Origin: Hymenoscyphus infarciens
Lineage: Eukaryota > Ascomycota > Leotiomycetes > Helotiales > Helotiaceae
Direction of reading: 5' to 3'
DNA: 64,000 nt
Assembly (NCBI GenBank): GCA_001414345.1
Contig: LLCB01000220.1
Span: 1-64,000 of the forward strand
Below, piece by piece: positions 23,348 to 35,835 of the stretch; position 1 is the first letter of the stretch; every line of letters starts with the position of its first letter. The notes beneath the pieces are model-generated. The model was given only the letters and a program-made list of their open reading frames with translations. It made no database searches and was not told where the DNA came from. A program made the translations under genes and the position numbers.

Positions 23348-25553
23348 TCACTTCTCCCCATCCATCAACCCCTCCTTCCTCCCCCTCCTTGGTGTGATAT
23401 TTCTAAGCCTAGCTCCCCATCTCCTTCTCCACTTGCTTCCCGCCCTCTTCATTTTCCTCCTAGGATAATTAACAGGCGATTCTCCACCCACAAAAATACA
23501 AACATCGTATGCAAATCCTCCAACCACAGCCCCAAGTAGAGGTCCACACCAAGGTCCATAGAACCAATATGCATCTTTAAACATGCTCGTTCCATACCCC
23601 AATGCCAGGACAGCGAGTCTTGGACCAAGGTCACGAGCTGGGTTCATTGCCGCACCTGTATTATGTGAAAAGGCCATGCTGAGAACAGTGATTGTGAGAC
23701 CAAGGATGAAAGCAGACATTCCTGCACCGGGAGGGGCATTGGTATCGTCTCCCAATGCTAGCACGGCAATTCCTAGCATTGCTGTTGCCACGAATTCCGT
23801 ACCGAACCCCGTTCCACCCGTGATCCAACTCTGTCTTGGGTACGTGATGAAAGAACTTAAAGTCCCACTATCCGCAAGATTCGCGTTCAACTCCAGGATG
23901 CTCGTTTGATAAAGGGAGAAAGCGATGAGGGCAGCGAGGAAGGCACCCAGAAGTTGGGCTGCTATGTAGATTGGTAACTTTCTGGCAGGGAAACCACGGA
24001 AGATGCAGAGCATGATTGAGATTGCCGGGTTGAGATGGGCTCCGGAAATACCACCTGCAATATAGATTCCGACCATGGTTGCAAGGCCCCAAGCCCAGTC
24101 TGTGGATGCGTTGTTTCCAGCTGCCGTTGCTGCTAGGTTGGCGCAGAAACCAAGGGTAAGTTGGACAGTGACCTATTTGTTAACTCAGCGATTGTGATAG
24201 CATGGAATTAGAAGGGGGAAGGCTAACAGCTAGGAATTCGGCTAGAGGTTCTCTGAATCTCACACGTATCACACTCCATCGAGTGTGGAGGTTATGAATC
24301 TCATCCTCCGCTGTCCCATTCAGAGGGTACTCGTCGCCTTCCCAATTTTCAGCTTCCTCATGCTCCGTTTTTGCAGAAGCAGAATCATCCGGATACCAAT
24401 CGTCACCCTCGGGGGTCTGAGTCTGACCCTCAATCTCAGGAATATCATTCAACTTCGTCAACCCAGCATCATCCTCCTTGACTCCCTGACTCGATGGATT
24501 AAAAGGTTGGTTGTCCGTAGTTCCAGAAGGAGGAATCGACGAATGAGCAGAAGCAGAATGTTGCAAAGAGCCTGTCCGACTATAAGTTGAATCATTTCGA
24601 CTCAAGTTTTGCAGCATCCTATTTTCTCTCCTTTGTCTGGCATTTTGCAGCTGGGAAGAGATACGTCCCAACCGCACTGTGGGCTCAATACGACCTTGCT
24701 CCAAATCCCCAGCATTCTCCTCCAAGTCTTGCTGCTGATTATATCTCCCACTATCAACTGCTGATACATCAACTTGCAGTTCCTCTCGAGCTGGGATCAT
24801 TCCAGATCTGATAACTCTAGGAAGAGGTCCTGCCAGACCCCACACAGGTCTGGTGTTTGCTGGTTGCTCGTAAGCAGGATTGAGATCCGCATACCCAGGG
24901 TCAACATAAGGCTGATTCGTATTCAAAATCTCAACAGGTGCTCCGGCAAGAGAAAAGTCGACGTTCGATTGCATATCTGGATCTTGCGCTGGCTGCATGC
25001 GAACGGTTGGTCGACGGCGAATAGTACCATTTCGAGCACGAACTCCAGTTGCCCAGGTTCCCACTCTTGGTCGCATACCAGGGCTCTGAAATTGAGGGTA
25101 TGCTGTGGAGGTGTTTGCTCGAGGCCTGGTGGTAGTTTTTGTTGATACATGTCTTTCTAGTCTCTCTGGGGAGCTATGTGTGGTGTCCCCATCCGTTAGA
25201 TGAGCTGCAGTTCTTCCAAACAGTCGGGATCGTGGTGATAGTTGTCGTTGCGTATCTTGAGGCTTTTGAGGTGATGATTCTGCTCGTCCCCGAGTCTTTT
25301 TTGCGGATCCGGATGCAACTGCTGGTGCAGGACTTGTAGTTCTTGGCTGAACAGGCATTGTACCAGCTCGGTGAGGTGGTAATATTCCGTCCTCTTCAAT
25401 TGACTGTAATGTTGATACAGGAGCCGAATTGTCATGAGCCTCATCTTGAGGAATAGTGTTTGGGCTCAACAAATGTTGCTCGTCTCCCATATGTTTTTCT
25501 TCGGCCCCTCCGGGCATTTTACCCTCTTCATCGCCGTCTCCCATGATAGACAA
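23348..25553 (-). CDS. Fps1-type aquaglyceroporin (MIP family) with long N-terminal cytoplasmic extension
   Basis: Two exons (25553-24228 and 24172-23348; intron GTTAGC...AATAG) encode 716 aa. The first about 430 residues are hydrophilic, Ser/Pro/Gln/Arg-rich and without membrane segments. The channel follows, with six hydrophobic segments and both MIP hemichannel motifs: HLNPA (N490) and MNPARD (N619-D623). The aspartate right after NPAR is typical of glycerol-conducting members rather than strict water channels. Fps1-like channels release glycerol from the cell during hypo-osmotic stress, and the long N-terminal tail is where yeast Fps1 is gated by kinases and regulators. A basic C-terminal tail (RRKMKR, RRGRK) follows the last helix. 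Substrate and gating here are inferred from the family. Confidence 0.92.
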
Positions 25554-26123
25554 CTTTTATGAAATGAAAAAAGTTATGCGCAAGAAAATGACAAAACGAG
25601 AGCACACGATTACGAAAGTATAGAGAATATGAAAAGTAAGGACAGTTCAAAAGGAGAAAATACAATGAACTAGAGAAGAAAAGTGAGGGACCAGATTCGT
25701 CATATATCAGTCCACCTCCCTTTCTGAAAAGAAAAAAAAAAGGAGTTTCGGGAGCCGGAATCCGGCTTCTTTTCCAGGAGTGGAGCAATTCACGAATTCT
25801 AGAAGCTTAATCAACCTCCTTTTACGACAGCATTCCACTTTTCAGTTTCTTTAAAAAGATTTTGCCGACGCCATTATTGTGGAGAACGTTGAATTTGCAC
25901 AGCGGGTATTATTTATTATCAGAAACACGTGATTGGGCCCCTTTTGAAACGTCCAGTCGAAATTGAAGGCTGGGCGTTGTTGACCGCTATCATTGCTTGA
26001 CCCATGGCAGCTTCGTATTTATACATTTCATTGAATCATATCTCACCCTAACTCTGCTTAGCATCAGCTTGGTACTCCTTATGTCGAGAAAACTCCGTAC
26101 CCCAATAACAATACCGGCAATAT
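25554..26123. other. Intergenic: aquaglyceroporin promoter and 3' end of the AhpC/TSA-like gene
   Basis: AT-rich with A-runs near 25,730. No gene seen. Confidence 0.6.
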
Positions 26124-26910
26124 TTATACAGCTCCCAAAGTCTTACACGCCTCCACCAAGTCGGGTTGGACATCTGCGGTATTGCTCACAGCTCCCCATC
26201 GCACCGTTCCTAGCTCGTCCATGGACCAAGCTCCTCCAACTTGCCATCTATTTCCGCTGGGGTCCACCTCTCGTCCCCAGATTCCCTCCTCTTTTCCCAA
26301 CTTTGTTCTGGCCACTTGTGTCCATGGGTTCAGCAGATGATATGTGGTACTGATTCCCATTCCCCATAATGCGTAGAGTTCTCTACTTTCATCTATCACA
26401 ATTTGAACAGCCCAGGCTCCTCCCATTTGTGTTACCCATCGATCGGTAGCTGTTTTAGAACTGTGCGATACGCCAATGAAGGCCAATCGAGGGTATTTAT
26501 TCGCCAGTCTTCGCAGCTCGAGGAATGTTTTTTCCGCGACTAAAGCCAAAAGTTAGCAATTAATCCCCCAGTTCGTCACTAGGAAACGCACAAGGACATC
26601 CCGCGTGCCTCAAGAACACCACAACACTCGGTCGTCCATCATTGCCTGGTACTTGCAAAGTCGCATTTCCTGGAGCTTTCGTGCCAATCACTGGCGGCGC
26701 GGCTACTGCGATAGGTGCTGGAGCTGGAGTAGCCCAAGACTGCCAGCTCTTTGGGACTGAAAGATTCGCAAAAGGATTGGCAATTGGTGACAACGCGGCA
26801 TTTCCGACTCCCCCATCCTTAGAGTTAGATTTGGTTTCGGGCATTGAGAAGGCATTTGATGGGATGCCAGCCTTGCGCATGGCAATCTTGGTAGTGAGTT
26901 TGGCAAACAT
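26124..26910 (-). CDS. AhpC/TSA-like thioredoxin-fold protein
   Basis: Two exons (26910-26592, 26539-26124; GTGCGT donor, TTTAG acceptor) encode 244 aa. Splicing joins FLRHAGCP to FAEKTFLELRRL, giving the FLRHxGCPFAEKT block of fungal AhpC/TSA-2 (PRXL2-like) proteins. The single conserved Cys is C105 and there is no CxxC pair. Later parts, IGVSHSSKTATDRW and a segment with GMG and WGREVDPSGNRWQVGG, fit a thioredoxin fold. The first about 70 residues are Pro/Ala-rich with basic residues at the start (MFAKLTTKIAMRKAG), which could be a mitochondrial presequence; this is only a suggestion. Such proteins are presumed redox enzymes but few are characterised. Confidence 0.85.
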
Positions 26911-27906
26911 TATGGCGCGTATGAAAAGGAGATTGGAGCTGGGGAGATGAAAAAGAAGAAAAGGAAAGAGGAAGAGCTTGCTTACATGTCCTCGTTGAAA
27001 TGTTTGGACCGAAGGAGCTCACGGTTCTTTGGAGTTTTGAAACAGAGGGGTGTCGCGAATTGGCGGAAGGCTGGCCTTTGGGAGCTGTCGCAGGGATCAT
27101 AGTATCCTGCTCAGGGGTAATTCGTTCTTGGCAAGCATCTTTAGCCTGTCACTGCGACCGGATTTAATATCGGACTTCTAATATATATATAGTGATTGCT
27201 TTTTGGAAATTATAGAGCATTTCTTTTTCAAATGAATACGTGGACTCAACTCATGACAAGAAAATTCTAGGTTGTGAATTCTTGGTACTCCGAACCAAAA
27301 TAGGCTTTCCCCGACCGAGTTACACCTAGTTTATCAATAATGTACGAGATATTCTGGGGTCATTATATTTAGGAACTCAAAAGGCTCAGAAGAATCAATC
27401 AATCATGTTTTAAACTTTTTCTTATATAAGGTTTTCAAATATTCCAGAATGTTTGATATAATTGAGGGCAAATAGATCTCTTGCAAAATGTAGGTGTTGT
27501 GTTTCTCGCCCTCCTCTCCCCTATCCTTATTCTCTGCTCGCCAAAGTAGACCGACCCCCTTACGAAGCGTTGTTGCATGATAGTAGAGAAGTTGTTAAGT
27601 AGAGGAACCCAAGACAGGCGGAATTGATGAAGATATTCTCCTACTTGACCTCCTCTCGGACTTCTAATTCGAATAATGAATTGCCTTCAGAAGTTAGGAA
27701 CGAAGTAGTTAGTCCAGAGAAAGGGGGAAAAAAGGAAAGTGAGAAAATTGGCTTGTCATATCTCCAGGAAATGTTTTCAACACTCAGCCCATATATAAAT
27801 CCTGAGAATAATCCAATATATACAACCTCAACCGCACCTTCCACCCCAACTCTCCTTTCCCACTCATCCTCATCCCCAACCCCATCCCCATCCCCTACCT
27901 CATGTC
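26911..27906. other. Intergenic region
   Basis: This is the promoter of the AhpC/TSA-like gene and the 3' region of the secreted-protein gene. An open frame at 27,624-27,929 on the plus strand overlaps the end of that gene and is Ser/Pro/Thr low complexity, so it is not called. Confidence 0.55.
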
Positions 27907-28788
27907 TCACTTCCCGGTATTCGTCATAGTATGCACAAACCTCAACTTCCCCTCCTGGATTCTAAACTCATGCGTATCCGCAATCCCCGCAAAAGTACAC
28001 ATAACATCCACAGTCCCCAACACCTCATCAATAACATATCTCCGATTATCAATCTTCACCCCACTCGGCACACCCACATTACAAGTATCACTAGCACTTC
28101 CCTTCCCCGCTACAAAAAAATCAGCATATAATCATCTCAATAAATCAGAAGCCCCCTCCCGTCCATGAAACGCAGTAACACAGAAACACAAAAAATAAGA
28201 GGAAAACAACATACTATAACTCCCCCCCTCCAGCCTCTCACAAGGAAACCCCCACGGAACCTTAACACTCTTATCATTAAACAAATCCAAATACGCATCC
28301 CCCGCCGCCTTAATAACCTCCCTCGTATCCCTCTTCGCCGCCTCAATCTCCCCCCACAATCCCTCCTCCTGCCTCACATACTTCAGCGTACTCGCCGGAT
28401 CCCAAAGCCAATCCCCCTTCTCCGTAACCACCGTCTCCACCTTGTCAATCCGCGTCCCATTCGCCCCATACCTGATCTGCGTCCCGATAACATAAGGGTG
28501 TTTCGCGTCCGTAGAGACAATCTCGGTATAAGTCGCGCATTGCGTGGTATCATAGGTCGAGCGGTTATGGTCGATGACCATCGCTGTACTCAAGACACCA
28601 GCAGTGATGGCTGTGGAGACATCATTTTGGACATAAGCCACGGAGCTGGAGAGGGCGCTCATTTTTGAAGCGGTGCCTGCTGTTTGCGCGGTGAGGTATG
28701 CGGAGGCGGCAGCTTTGAGGGATTGGCGTGTACATTCTGCCGCAACAGTGCTTGTGAGAGCCAGTGCGGTGATGAGGAGACGAAGCAT
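27907..28788 (-). CDS. Secreted DUF8021-like protein
   Basis: Two exons (28788-28215, 28109-27907; GTATGT donor, TTGTAG acceptor) encode 258 aa. The protein starts with a clear signal peptide (MLRLLITALALTSTVAA, cleavage before ECT). Blocks I recognise from the fungal DUF8021 family are DHNRSTYDTTQCATYTEIVS, GDWLWDP, VIKAAGDAYLDLFND, VPWGFPCERLEGG and, in the second exon, CNVGVPSG and NRRYVIDEVLG. Cysteines are few and well spaced, consistent with an extracellular fold. No enzymatic activity is established for the family as far as I know; members are usually predicted secreted proteins of ascomycetes. Confidence 0.85.
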
Positions 28789-30136
28789 CGTGAAGTCAAG
28801 AACAGCAATTCTGATTAATCTGAACTTTCCGGTGGAGATGGAAGAACCTTCGTCCTTGGAATGGGGGTTGGGAAAGATATATATAGGCCCTTTGAGCTAT
28901 TAAAACCCGACGCTTGGAATCAAGCTTCAACCAGAAGATATATCGCAGGGGCAGCTTCGCAGCCGCAAGAGATCTACTGGCTTGGAACTATCCTGACCTC
29001 GATCAATTGAGTGCTAAACATATCGGCAATGGCAAAATACATGTGGGGTCCTACTTTTGTACTGTGTATAAATTACGGAGGTTAGATCCAGATTGCTCCC
29101 CCCTCAATGTGTGGGGTAATGCTCGGCACTTGCTGAATTCTGGCAATATCTGAATATCCTATACTGCTTCCCCGTTTGCGTTGGAAAAAAAATGAAGAAA
29201 CAACAAAGGGGGGGGATATCACCCAGCGTAGCATACTTGCCACACTTGCATAGGCTCCCAGGCACTTGCCAGTTATTGTCACAGATTCTTATCACGGAAC
29301 CCATCGCGAGATTCCCCATCCCCAATGAGACCAATGGTCTTAATTTTAATTTTTTTTTAAATTTCTCATTTATCTCTCGCTGTTGACAGCGCTGCCGCCA
29401 TCCATGGTATCGCTCTTTACTCATCTTCATGAACCCATAGCCTATAAACATACACAGGGATGCCCGTATCTTTTCACAAACACCCTTTTCTCTTCGCGCA
29501 CCCCGCTAGTCCCATCCCAAATCAAAACAAGCGCGGTGCCAAATCCATCAAAGCTGCCCTCCCCCCACAACACCTTTATGTGTGTTGTTTTTGAGTTGTA
29601 CGCAGAAATGTAATGCCAGTTGAAGACCCCATGCATGCAATGTATATCAAAGACCAGACCAAACCCAAGTCCCAAACGCAAAGAAAATCTCAAAACCAGC
29701 CCGTATGAAACCGCTGCAAATGCTTCAATTACAAAAACAAAACAATTCAACTCTTGTTAGATAGGCCTCATGGCCTATCAACCCTCCCTATAGTGAACGT
29801 TTACTGTTCATCAAACTTTTCAAACGGCAAATGAAGACGACAAATGAAAAAGTTCTCGGGATGTCGAAATTGCTGAAAATATACCCATCCTATAGCTCCG
29901 TATTTCGAGAAACAGAGAAGACTGACTTTGAAATCTGAGGAAGACTGAAAAGAAGAAGTGCAAAGTAATGAAGCAAGGTCTTGCGGCTGGCTGGCGAGTC
30001 CTATAATGGCGAATGTCCGGGTAATGCTCAATTGGAGCTAGGTATTCGAGGCTGGGATCGTCGCTGACGCGGCGATGTGACCGAAGAAACCTTTTCAGGT
30101 TGCAAGTCGGTATGCCTCCAAATATATAGGCCATGC
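28789..30136. other. Intergenic region between the secreted-protein gene and the nucleotidyltransferase gene
   Basis: This is the 5' flank of the secreted-protein gene and the long 3' flank of the next minus-strand gene. A TATATATA stretch lies at about 28,877. Open frames on both strands at 29,100-30,030 lack motifs. No gene supported. Confidence 0.55.
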
Positions 30137-33100
30137 CTAACCACCTTTTCGTTCAGACTCATTGCTGGGTAACTTCTCTCTTTGAGGTTGTCCATTCAAA
30201 GAACTCTTCATGTCTGTAGCATTGCCCTTCTTCTTGCCCTTTGGAATCTTTTGCCAGGTACCAGATGATCCACCTTCGCTCTTTGATGCTCTTGTGTGCC
30301 CATTTGGTTTTTGAAGCGTGGCGGTTTGCTTGGCCTGAATTCCATTGGTAAAACTAGTCTTTGGTTCGGTCTTGTTTTCGAACTTGTCTGATTTCTGCTC
30401 AGTTCGATTGATCTCTTTACTATCACCAGTGATCTTCATAGAAACAAAGCCACTCTTTCGTTCCATGCCTGGTTCAAATTTTCGGTTCGCAGTAGGAGAA
30501 GGTGTTCGAGTTTCATAAACTGGAGATAGATGGGGTAGCTCTTCACGCAGACTATCATGGTGACCAACCCCAATGTCAAGAGGAGACATTCCACCATTTT
30601 GTCTTGCTAACCGATTTCTGGAATTTGGTGACAAGCGTGGGGGTATTTCAGCAACAATTCGACCATTGGTTTGTTTAACTGGGGTCTCCGGTGACTTGGG
30701 AATGCTTACACCCTGCGAGTTAGATCCATTGACTACCAAAGGCTCAGATGGCCCCTCAGATCGGGAATCTCTGGGTGTTACTTGTCCAGACAAATCTTCA
30801 TCACTTTCGGGTGTCTCGCTCGTCATTCCAGATGTTTGCGAAGCTGAATCCAGTGAACCTACTGCAATATCGCTCCCTTGATCATCAATCATAATTGCTC
30901 CATTAACCGAAGCTTGCCAATTGGGGATCGAAACAGGAGCAGGTACGTTGGAACCATTAACAACGATAGGAGCCTGGGTATTCAAGGCTCGTAAATTCGA
31001 ACTCGAAACCCCATGTTGAGATTGAATCGAGTTCAACGGTATTGAATGTGGCCCACCAGTGGAATATGAACGGTCATGTCCAAGTGGAGATGGAGAACGG
31101 GACGGTCGCTTGAGTCGATCGAGTATTGATTGCGGGAGTTGATCCGTGGAAAGGCGCCGACGGCCACCATGCGCAAGGTCACCAAAAGCTGGTATAGCCA
31201 AAGCAGATTCTCTTCGCATAGGATTCGGCCGAGTCTGATTAACATAGTAGCCGACATATTCTTTGGGGGTATCTTCCGCTGGAGGTGTGGTGGCTGTAAC
31301 AGGAACAACTGGCTCGGAGTTTTCATCAGCGATGAAATTTGGTATTGGAACACCATTTGGCTGCCTTGCGGTCTGATAAACACCAAGCCCAGGGTTTGGA
31401 TGTCCAGTGCCCGGGACTGACATATGCCCAGTAGAAGACCGGACAGCAGGTTGCGAATGCGATCGGAGTGAACTACTCGATTGACCATTTAGGCCAACGC
31501 CATTGGCGGCATTTGATCTATGCATACTCCTCCTCAACTCACCAGCAGGGACTGCGGCGCTGAGAGATGGGGAAGAAGGGTTGGTACTCGGAGTCTGATA
31601 CCCATAGCCTGGATAACCAATTGGATAAAAGTACATGTCCGGTCGAAGAGGCGCTGTGAGCGGTGGTTGGTCAAATGAACTCGTTCGATTTCGATCGGAG
31701 CGACTGTCTGTTCTTGACCCAGATGTACTTTGAGCCTGTTGTGACTGTGCGTAGGCCTGATTCTGCTGAGCTTGCAAATAACCCTGGGATTGGTTATATA
31801 ACTGAAGGCGCAGACTGTTCTCCTGTGCTTGTAGTACGGAGTACGTCGTATATAAATCGTTATGCAACTGAGCTTGCGCCTGGCGTTGGAGCCATATATC
31901 CTGAGCTGTCATGTTCGGGGGAAGTGCCCCGGGATTGTAGGGCGCATTGCTGTCGTACCCTGCGCTTGAGGCTCTTCGATTGCTGTTGTTACTGTTGCGA
32001 TTGTTTTGGTTGTTATGTCGTCCACCGCCACCTCGATTACCACCTCTCCCTCGAGTTGATTGCGAAGTACTACGCAGCACAGGCCTGGGTTTAGGAGGCG
32101 GTCTCTCCCAGACTCTCTCCTCCTCTTTGGGATATTGAAACTGCTCACAACACTCTTCTAGTTTCCCCTGTGAGACAAGGTCAAAAGCGCGCCTGATCTC
32201 CAGATGTAATCCTCGGAACGACGTATCATCCGCTGTGTTGCCGAGGTTCCGTCCAACATTGAAAGGTTCCTCAACACAAAGTGCGTTATTATTCGCCTGA
32301 TGCCACTTCTTTTCGATTTTCGTCTTCGACTTCCCATTCCTGACGGAAACCACCTGCTTTTCGTAATCGAATTCGTAACCATAAAATCGAAAAAATGAGA
32401 ACAAGAGCTCTCCCAGTGTTTCCTTATTTTTCGTCCCCTGCCCCTTCAACGCGTCTAAATCATCTGCGAAAGCACTTTCGTGACCGTCTTTGGAAGGAAG
32501 CTTCATATGCGATTGTTGGTGGAGTGCTGGTAATACGGAGGGATTTCGTGTTTGAAGGAAGTAAATAATCATGCATATCCAAGTGTACGAACTGAGCGTG
32601 CCACCAAAAGCTGTTTGTACGTTAAAACCATTGCCACTTTCCAAGCTTCTGGGACGGATTATGCATACCAGCATCATTCACTATCCTTCTCTTTGTCCAA
32701 TGTTTGATTATCATAGCGAGAGGCCGCACTCGGTCATCAATTAGGACATAGGTTTTGATCATTCGAGTGTTTTCGAGGGCAAGGGGATTATTGACATTCA
32801 TATCGCATGCCAAGCGGAGTTCGGGGTCCCATATCTTGACAATGGGGACCTTGGCGGTTGAGACACAAATAACCCTTTCCATCCCATCTAAGGTAAAATG
32901 TCAGTTGGAGTGATCTGAATAGCTGTTGAATAGCTGATTTGCGCTTACTCCTTGCGAGAAGATCTGCGATCAGGCAGACACCCTCCATCTCTTTCGCATC
33001 CGTTGTTATACATATATCCACTACCATCCAATTAGCACGTCAATCAAAATCCCTTGACAATAAACACTGACCATCCGATTCATCTGTGCAAAGCAAATTG

Positions 33101-34068
33101 CCCGATGATCCAAATACGTGCACCTTGATGTCATGTCCAGGCCATTCCCCATTGAACAGCTTCTCCAATTTCTCAATCAGCTTTTTCCTTCGCTCTTCAC
33201 TGGCGGGGGTGGGTAATAATCGATCGTATAATTCTCGCATATCTTTAGACACACTTCGCTCCTCATCTTCTGATAGTTTGCTCTTGACACTTGCCGCATT
33301 CTGTTTTTCCAGTCTCTCGCTCCCAATGCTATATGGCATTCTTCGCTTCGTGTGAGCCATGGCGGTTTCGTAACGACATCCTCCTCGGGGCGGTGGCACT
33401 CTTGCGGATGGAAGTATGATGTTGGACTCCGAATACGCTGAGCGTGGAGAGTGATTGTTTGTGGCATTGGGAGAGGGTTCTCTCGACTCAAAGGAAAACT
33501 TTCGTGCATGTTGATGGGGTGTAGACGGAACAGAGCTAGATTGATGGGAAAGGCTCGTATTCTGATGGTGTATGTGTGGTCTAGGGGGTAACTGGTTGGT
33601 CATGTCCAACTTCTTCCCCGGCATGGTAGCGGGATTTTCCTGCTCTGTTATGAGCGCGCGCTCGCCTTTACTAGGTTTGCGAGGTTCCTTATTCCCATGA
33701 CCACCCCGAGAACCAGGCTTCGTATTCCTTGCCGTATTGCCGCCACTTGAGCCGGATCGTGGACCAGGCACAGCCTGAATATGTTGAGCGGAAAGTAGAG
33801 GTGGGAGAGGCGAAGATTGTAGACGTGTCGCTCTCGCTGAGGAAATGAGGCGGTTGTACTGTGCGAGCTGTGCTTGGTGGAAGGAGGAATGCTGCGGGAG
33901 GAGAATCGGAAGGATATCGATTTGTGGGGTAGGGAGTTGGAGAGAAGAAGCAATACTCGGTGATGGAGAGGGAACCGAGTCTGCGAGTGTGTTTCGCCGC
34001 ACCAGTCGCGACCACTGTGCCGACTGATATTGATATTGGGAATTAGCAGAGGAAGGTTGGCCCTCCAT
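30137..34068 (-). CDS. Cid1-type non-canonical poly(A)/poly(U) polymerase with long disordered flanks
   Basis: Four exons (34068-33072, 33020-32949, 32887-32669, 32610-30137) encode 1,253 aa; three introns have GTCAGT, GTAAGC and GTATGC donors. Residues 1-280 are disordered. The nucleotidyltransferase core begins near residue 315 with VFGSSGNLLCTDESD and, across intron 1, VDICITT, which supplies two metal-binding Asp (D332, D334). KIWDPELRLACDMNVNN carries the third Asp. The PAP-associated domain follows: FGGTLSSYTWICMIIYFLQ and LGELLFSFFRFYGYEFDY. After about residue 560 comes a very long Gln/Ser/Asn/Pro-rich tail with an RGRGGNRGGGGR patch likely to bind RNA. Members add untemplated A or U residues to RNA 3' ends. 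The length greatly exceeds S. pombe Cid1 because of the tails. Which RNA class it serves is unknown. Confidence 0.9.
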
Positions 34069-34946
34069 AAACTTCACGACTGGCCGCTTTCGTGGTCGTC
34101 AGGGAAGAAATCGAGGTTGGGCGAAGCAAAAGCCACAGCCAACGCGGTGTTCGTGGACAAGACGCGAAGGCAAGTACCAGCGCTGCTTGGTTATGGAAAT
34201 GAGACCGAGTTCTGGATTGATGGGCGATGGCGAATGGAGAGACAGGGCCGGATGGTCAATGGAATCGAGGTTTCCACGGGAATTTCCCAAACAGTTTCCA
34301 GTTTCCTCCTTGGTGAATGTTGGGCAAGCGGTACAGTGGTGCGGTGGGATTGCGGGTGATGGCCAAGAGGGCCGTTGAGTGCGCGAGGGGTGCGGATGCT
34401 TGGTGGTGCTGTAGAGGAGCTGGTGCAAAGAAACAGCGAGCAGCAGAGGGACCACTGGCTATCAGACGTACGGGATATACACCGTTGGGCCACAAGCGGT
34501 ATAATGAGACTAGACACCACGCTTCGAGGCTGGCTGGCTGGCGGGTTGAGCGAGAGTGCGGTGCGTGGGGATTTTTGCTTTGTCTGGAGGAGTCTGGAGG
34601 AAGGGATGAAGGTACCACGGAGTCGTGAATACGGAAACCAGTGCCAGGCTTGGGCTAAGAGGGTGAGAGGAGCGGAGAGAGGTCCAGGTTGAAGAATGGC
34701 CTAATGAGGCAACGCTAGCAAGGGGGAACCACTAGGACCTCCTTCACTGAGGGACTGCAGCAATGGAACACCGCACAGCAGCAAAAACGACAGCCACTCG
34801 GCGAGTGTGTTGGTACCTACTTGCTATCACTTTTTGGGTAATTGTATGCTACGTGCGAATTACGGTGGCAATTGAACTGAATTGTTTTCTATTGCGGTGT
34901 CTACGCATTGCTAGCTCTTCCTTTACTATTTCTCGCCTCTCTAAAG

Positions 34947-35030
34947 TAGCATCTCCTCTCAAGCATCTCCTCTCTAGCATCTCCTCTCTAGCATCTCCTC
35001 TCTAGCATCTCCTCTCTAGCATCTCCTCTC
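34947..35030. repeat. Six tandem copies of a 14-bp unit
   Basis: The unit TAGCATCTCCTCTC is repeated six times head to tail (34947-35030). The only variation is AAGC for TAGC in the second copy. Confidence 0.95.
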
Positions 35031-35149
35031 GGAGACTCTTTCCTAATTGCTCTAGCCTTTGCAGCAAATATCTGGTACGAAGGTACATTACAGTTCTGTT
35101 GCACCAGCAATCAAACCGATCCTTCACCACGAAACTTCCACACCTCCAC

Positions 35150-35835
35150 TCAACTCAGCCAGGCCTTCAATCTCGACACCAATGACCAGCACAAAGACTA
35201 TGAATTACCTCTACAATTAAGCCTCAAGATACACATGGAGAAAAGCCCCTCTCCCAACTCTTTGCCTCATACACTCGCCACCAGAAAGAGGCATCCTTCT
35301 AGAAGCCTTGTGGTACGATAACCCCTTTGTGAGGCCAAGCGGCCGATACGATCTCCGCTTCGCAACAAAGTTTATCCACCTTCCCAGCTGGAACTGGTTC
35401 TTTGTGATGGATATAACCGCCAGTCCAGTCAACCTCATCCCTTTGCACCAGGTGATGGAGAGAGGTGCCTCGCCTTACCCTGAGGCGACGGGGAACTCTG
35501 CCCTCGTTCTCTCGGAATCCTCCTCCTTTCCCAAGCCGATTCAAGCCTCAGCCATCGGCTTCATTCATTCTGGCAAACAGCTGCTGAGCATCGGGGTCAT
35601 CTGTACGATAGGCTTATACAGTACCGGCTGTCTGTACTGTCAGCCTGCCCCCAATGCTGACGGCAGAAACAGCTTCTTTGGACAAGCCGAGACTCGAGAG
35701 GGCGCAGAGAGATGGAGATGCCATGAGGTACTTCCGAGGCGAATAAGAGTGCAATTGTCCAACAATAGCACCCCCTGCTACGGTACTCTTCCGCCTCGGT
35801 CGTCCTGCAAGACACACGCCAAAATGTCAACTTGA
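35150..35835 (+). pseudogene. Unidentified decayed protein-coding gene
   Basis: Coding-like peptides follow one another on the plus strand but switch frame. At about 35,163-35,260 there is FNLDTNDQHKDYELPLQLSL. At about 35,235-35,300 there is SQLFASYTRHQKEASF ending at TAG. An overlapping open frame to 35,835 then contains LEALWYDNPFVRPSG, WFFVMDITASPVNLIPLHQ and a hydrophobic HSGKQLLSIGVICTIGLYSTGCLY. The run has no ATG of its own, and the frame changes suggest at least one indel near 35,300. I do not recognise the family. It could alternatively be a gene with unusual introns, but I found no good splice pair at the frame change. Confidence 0.4.
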
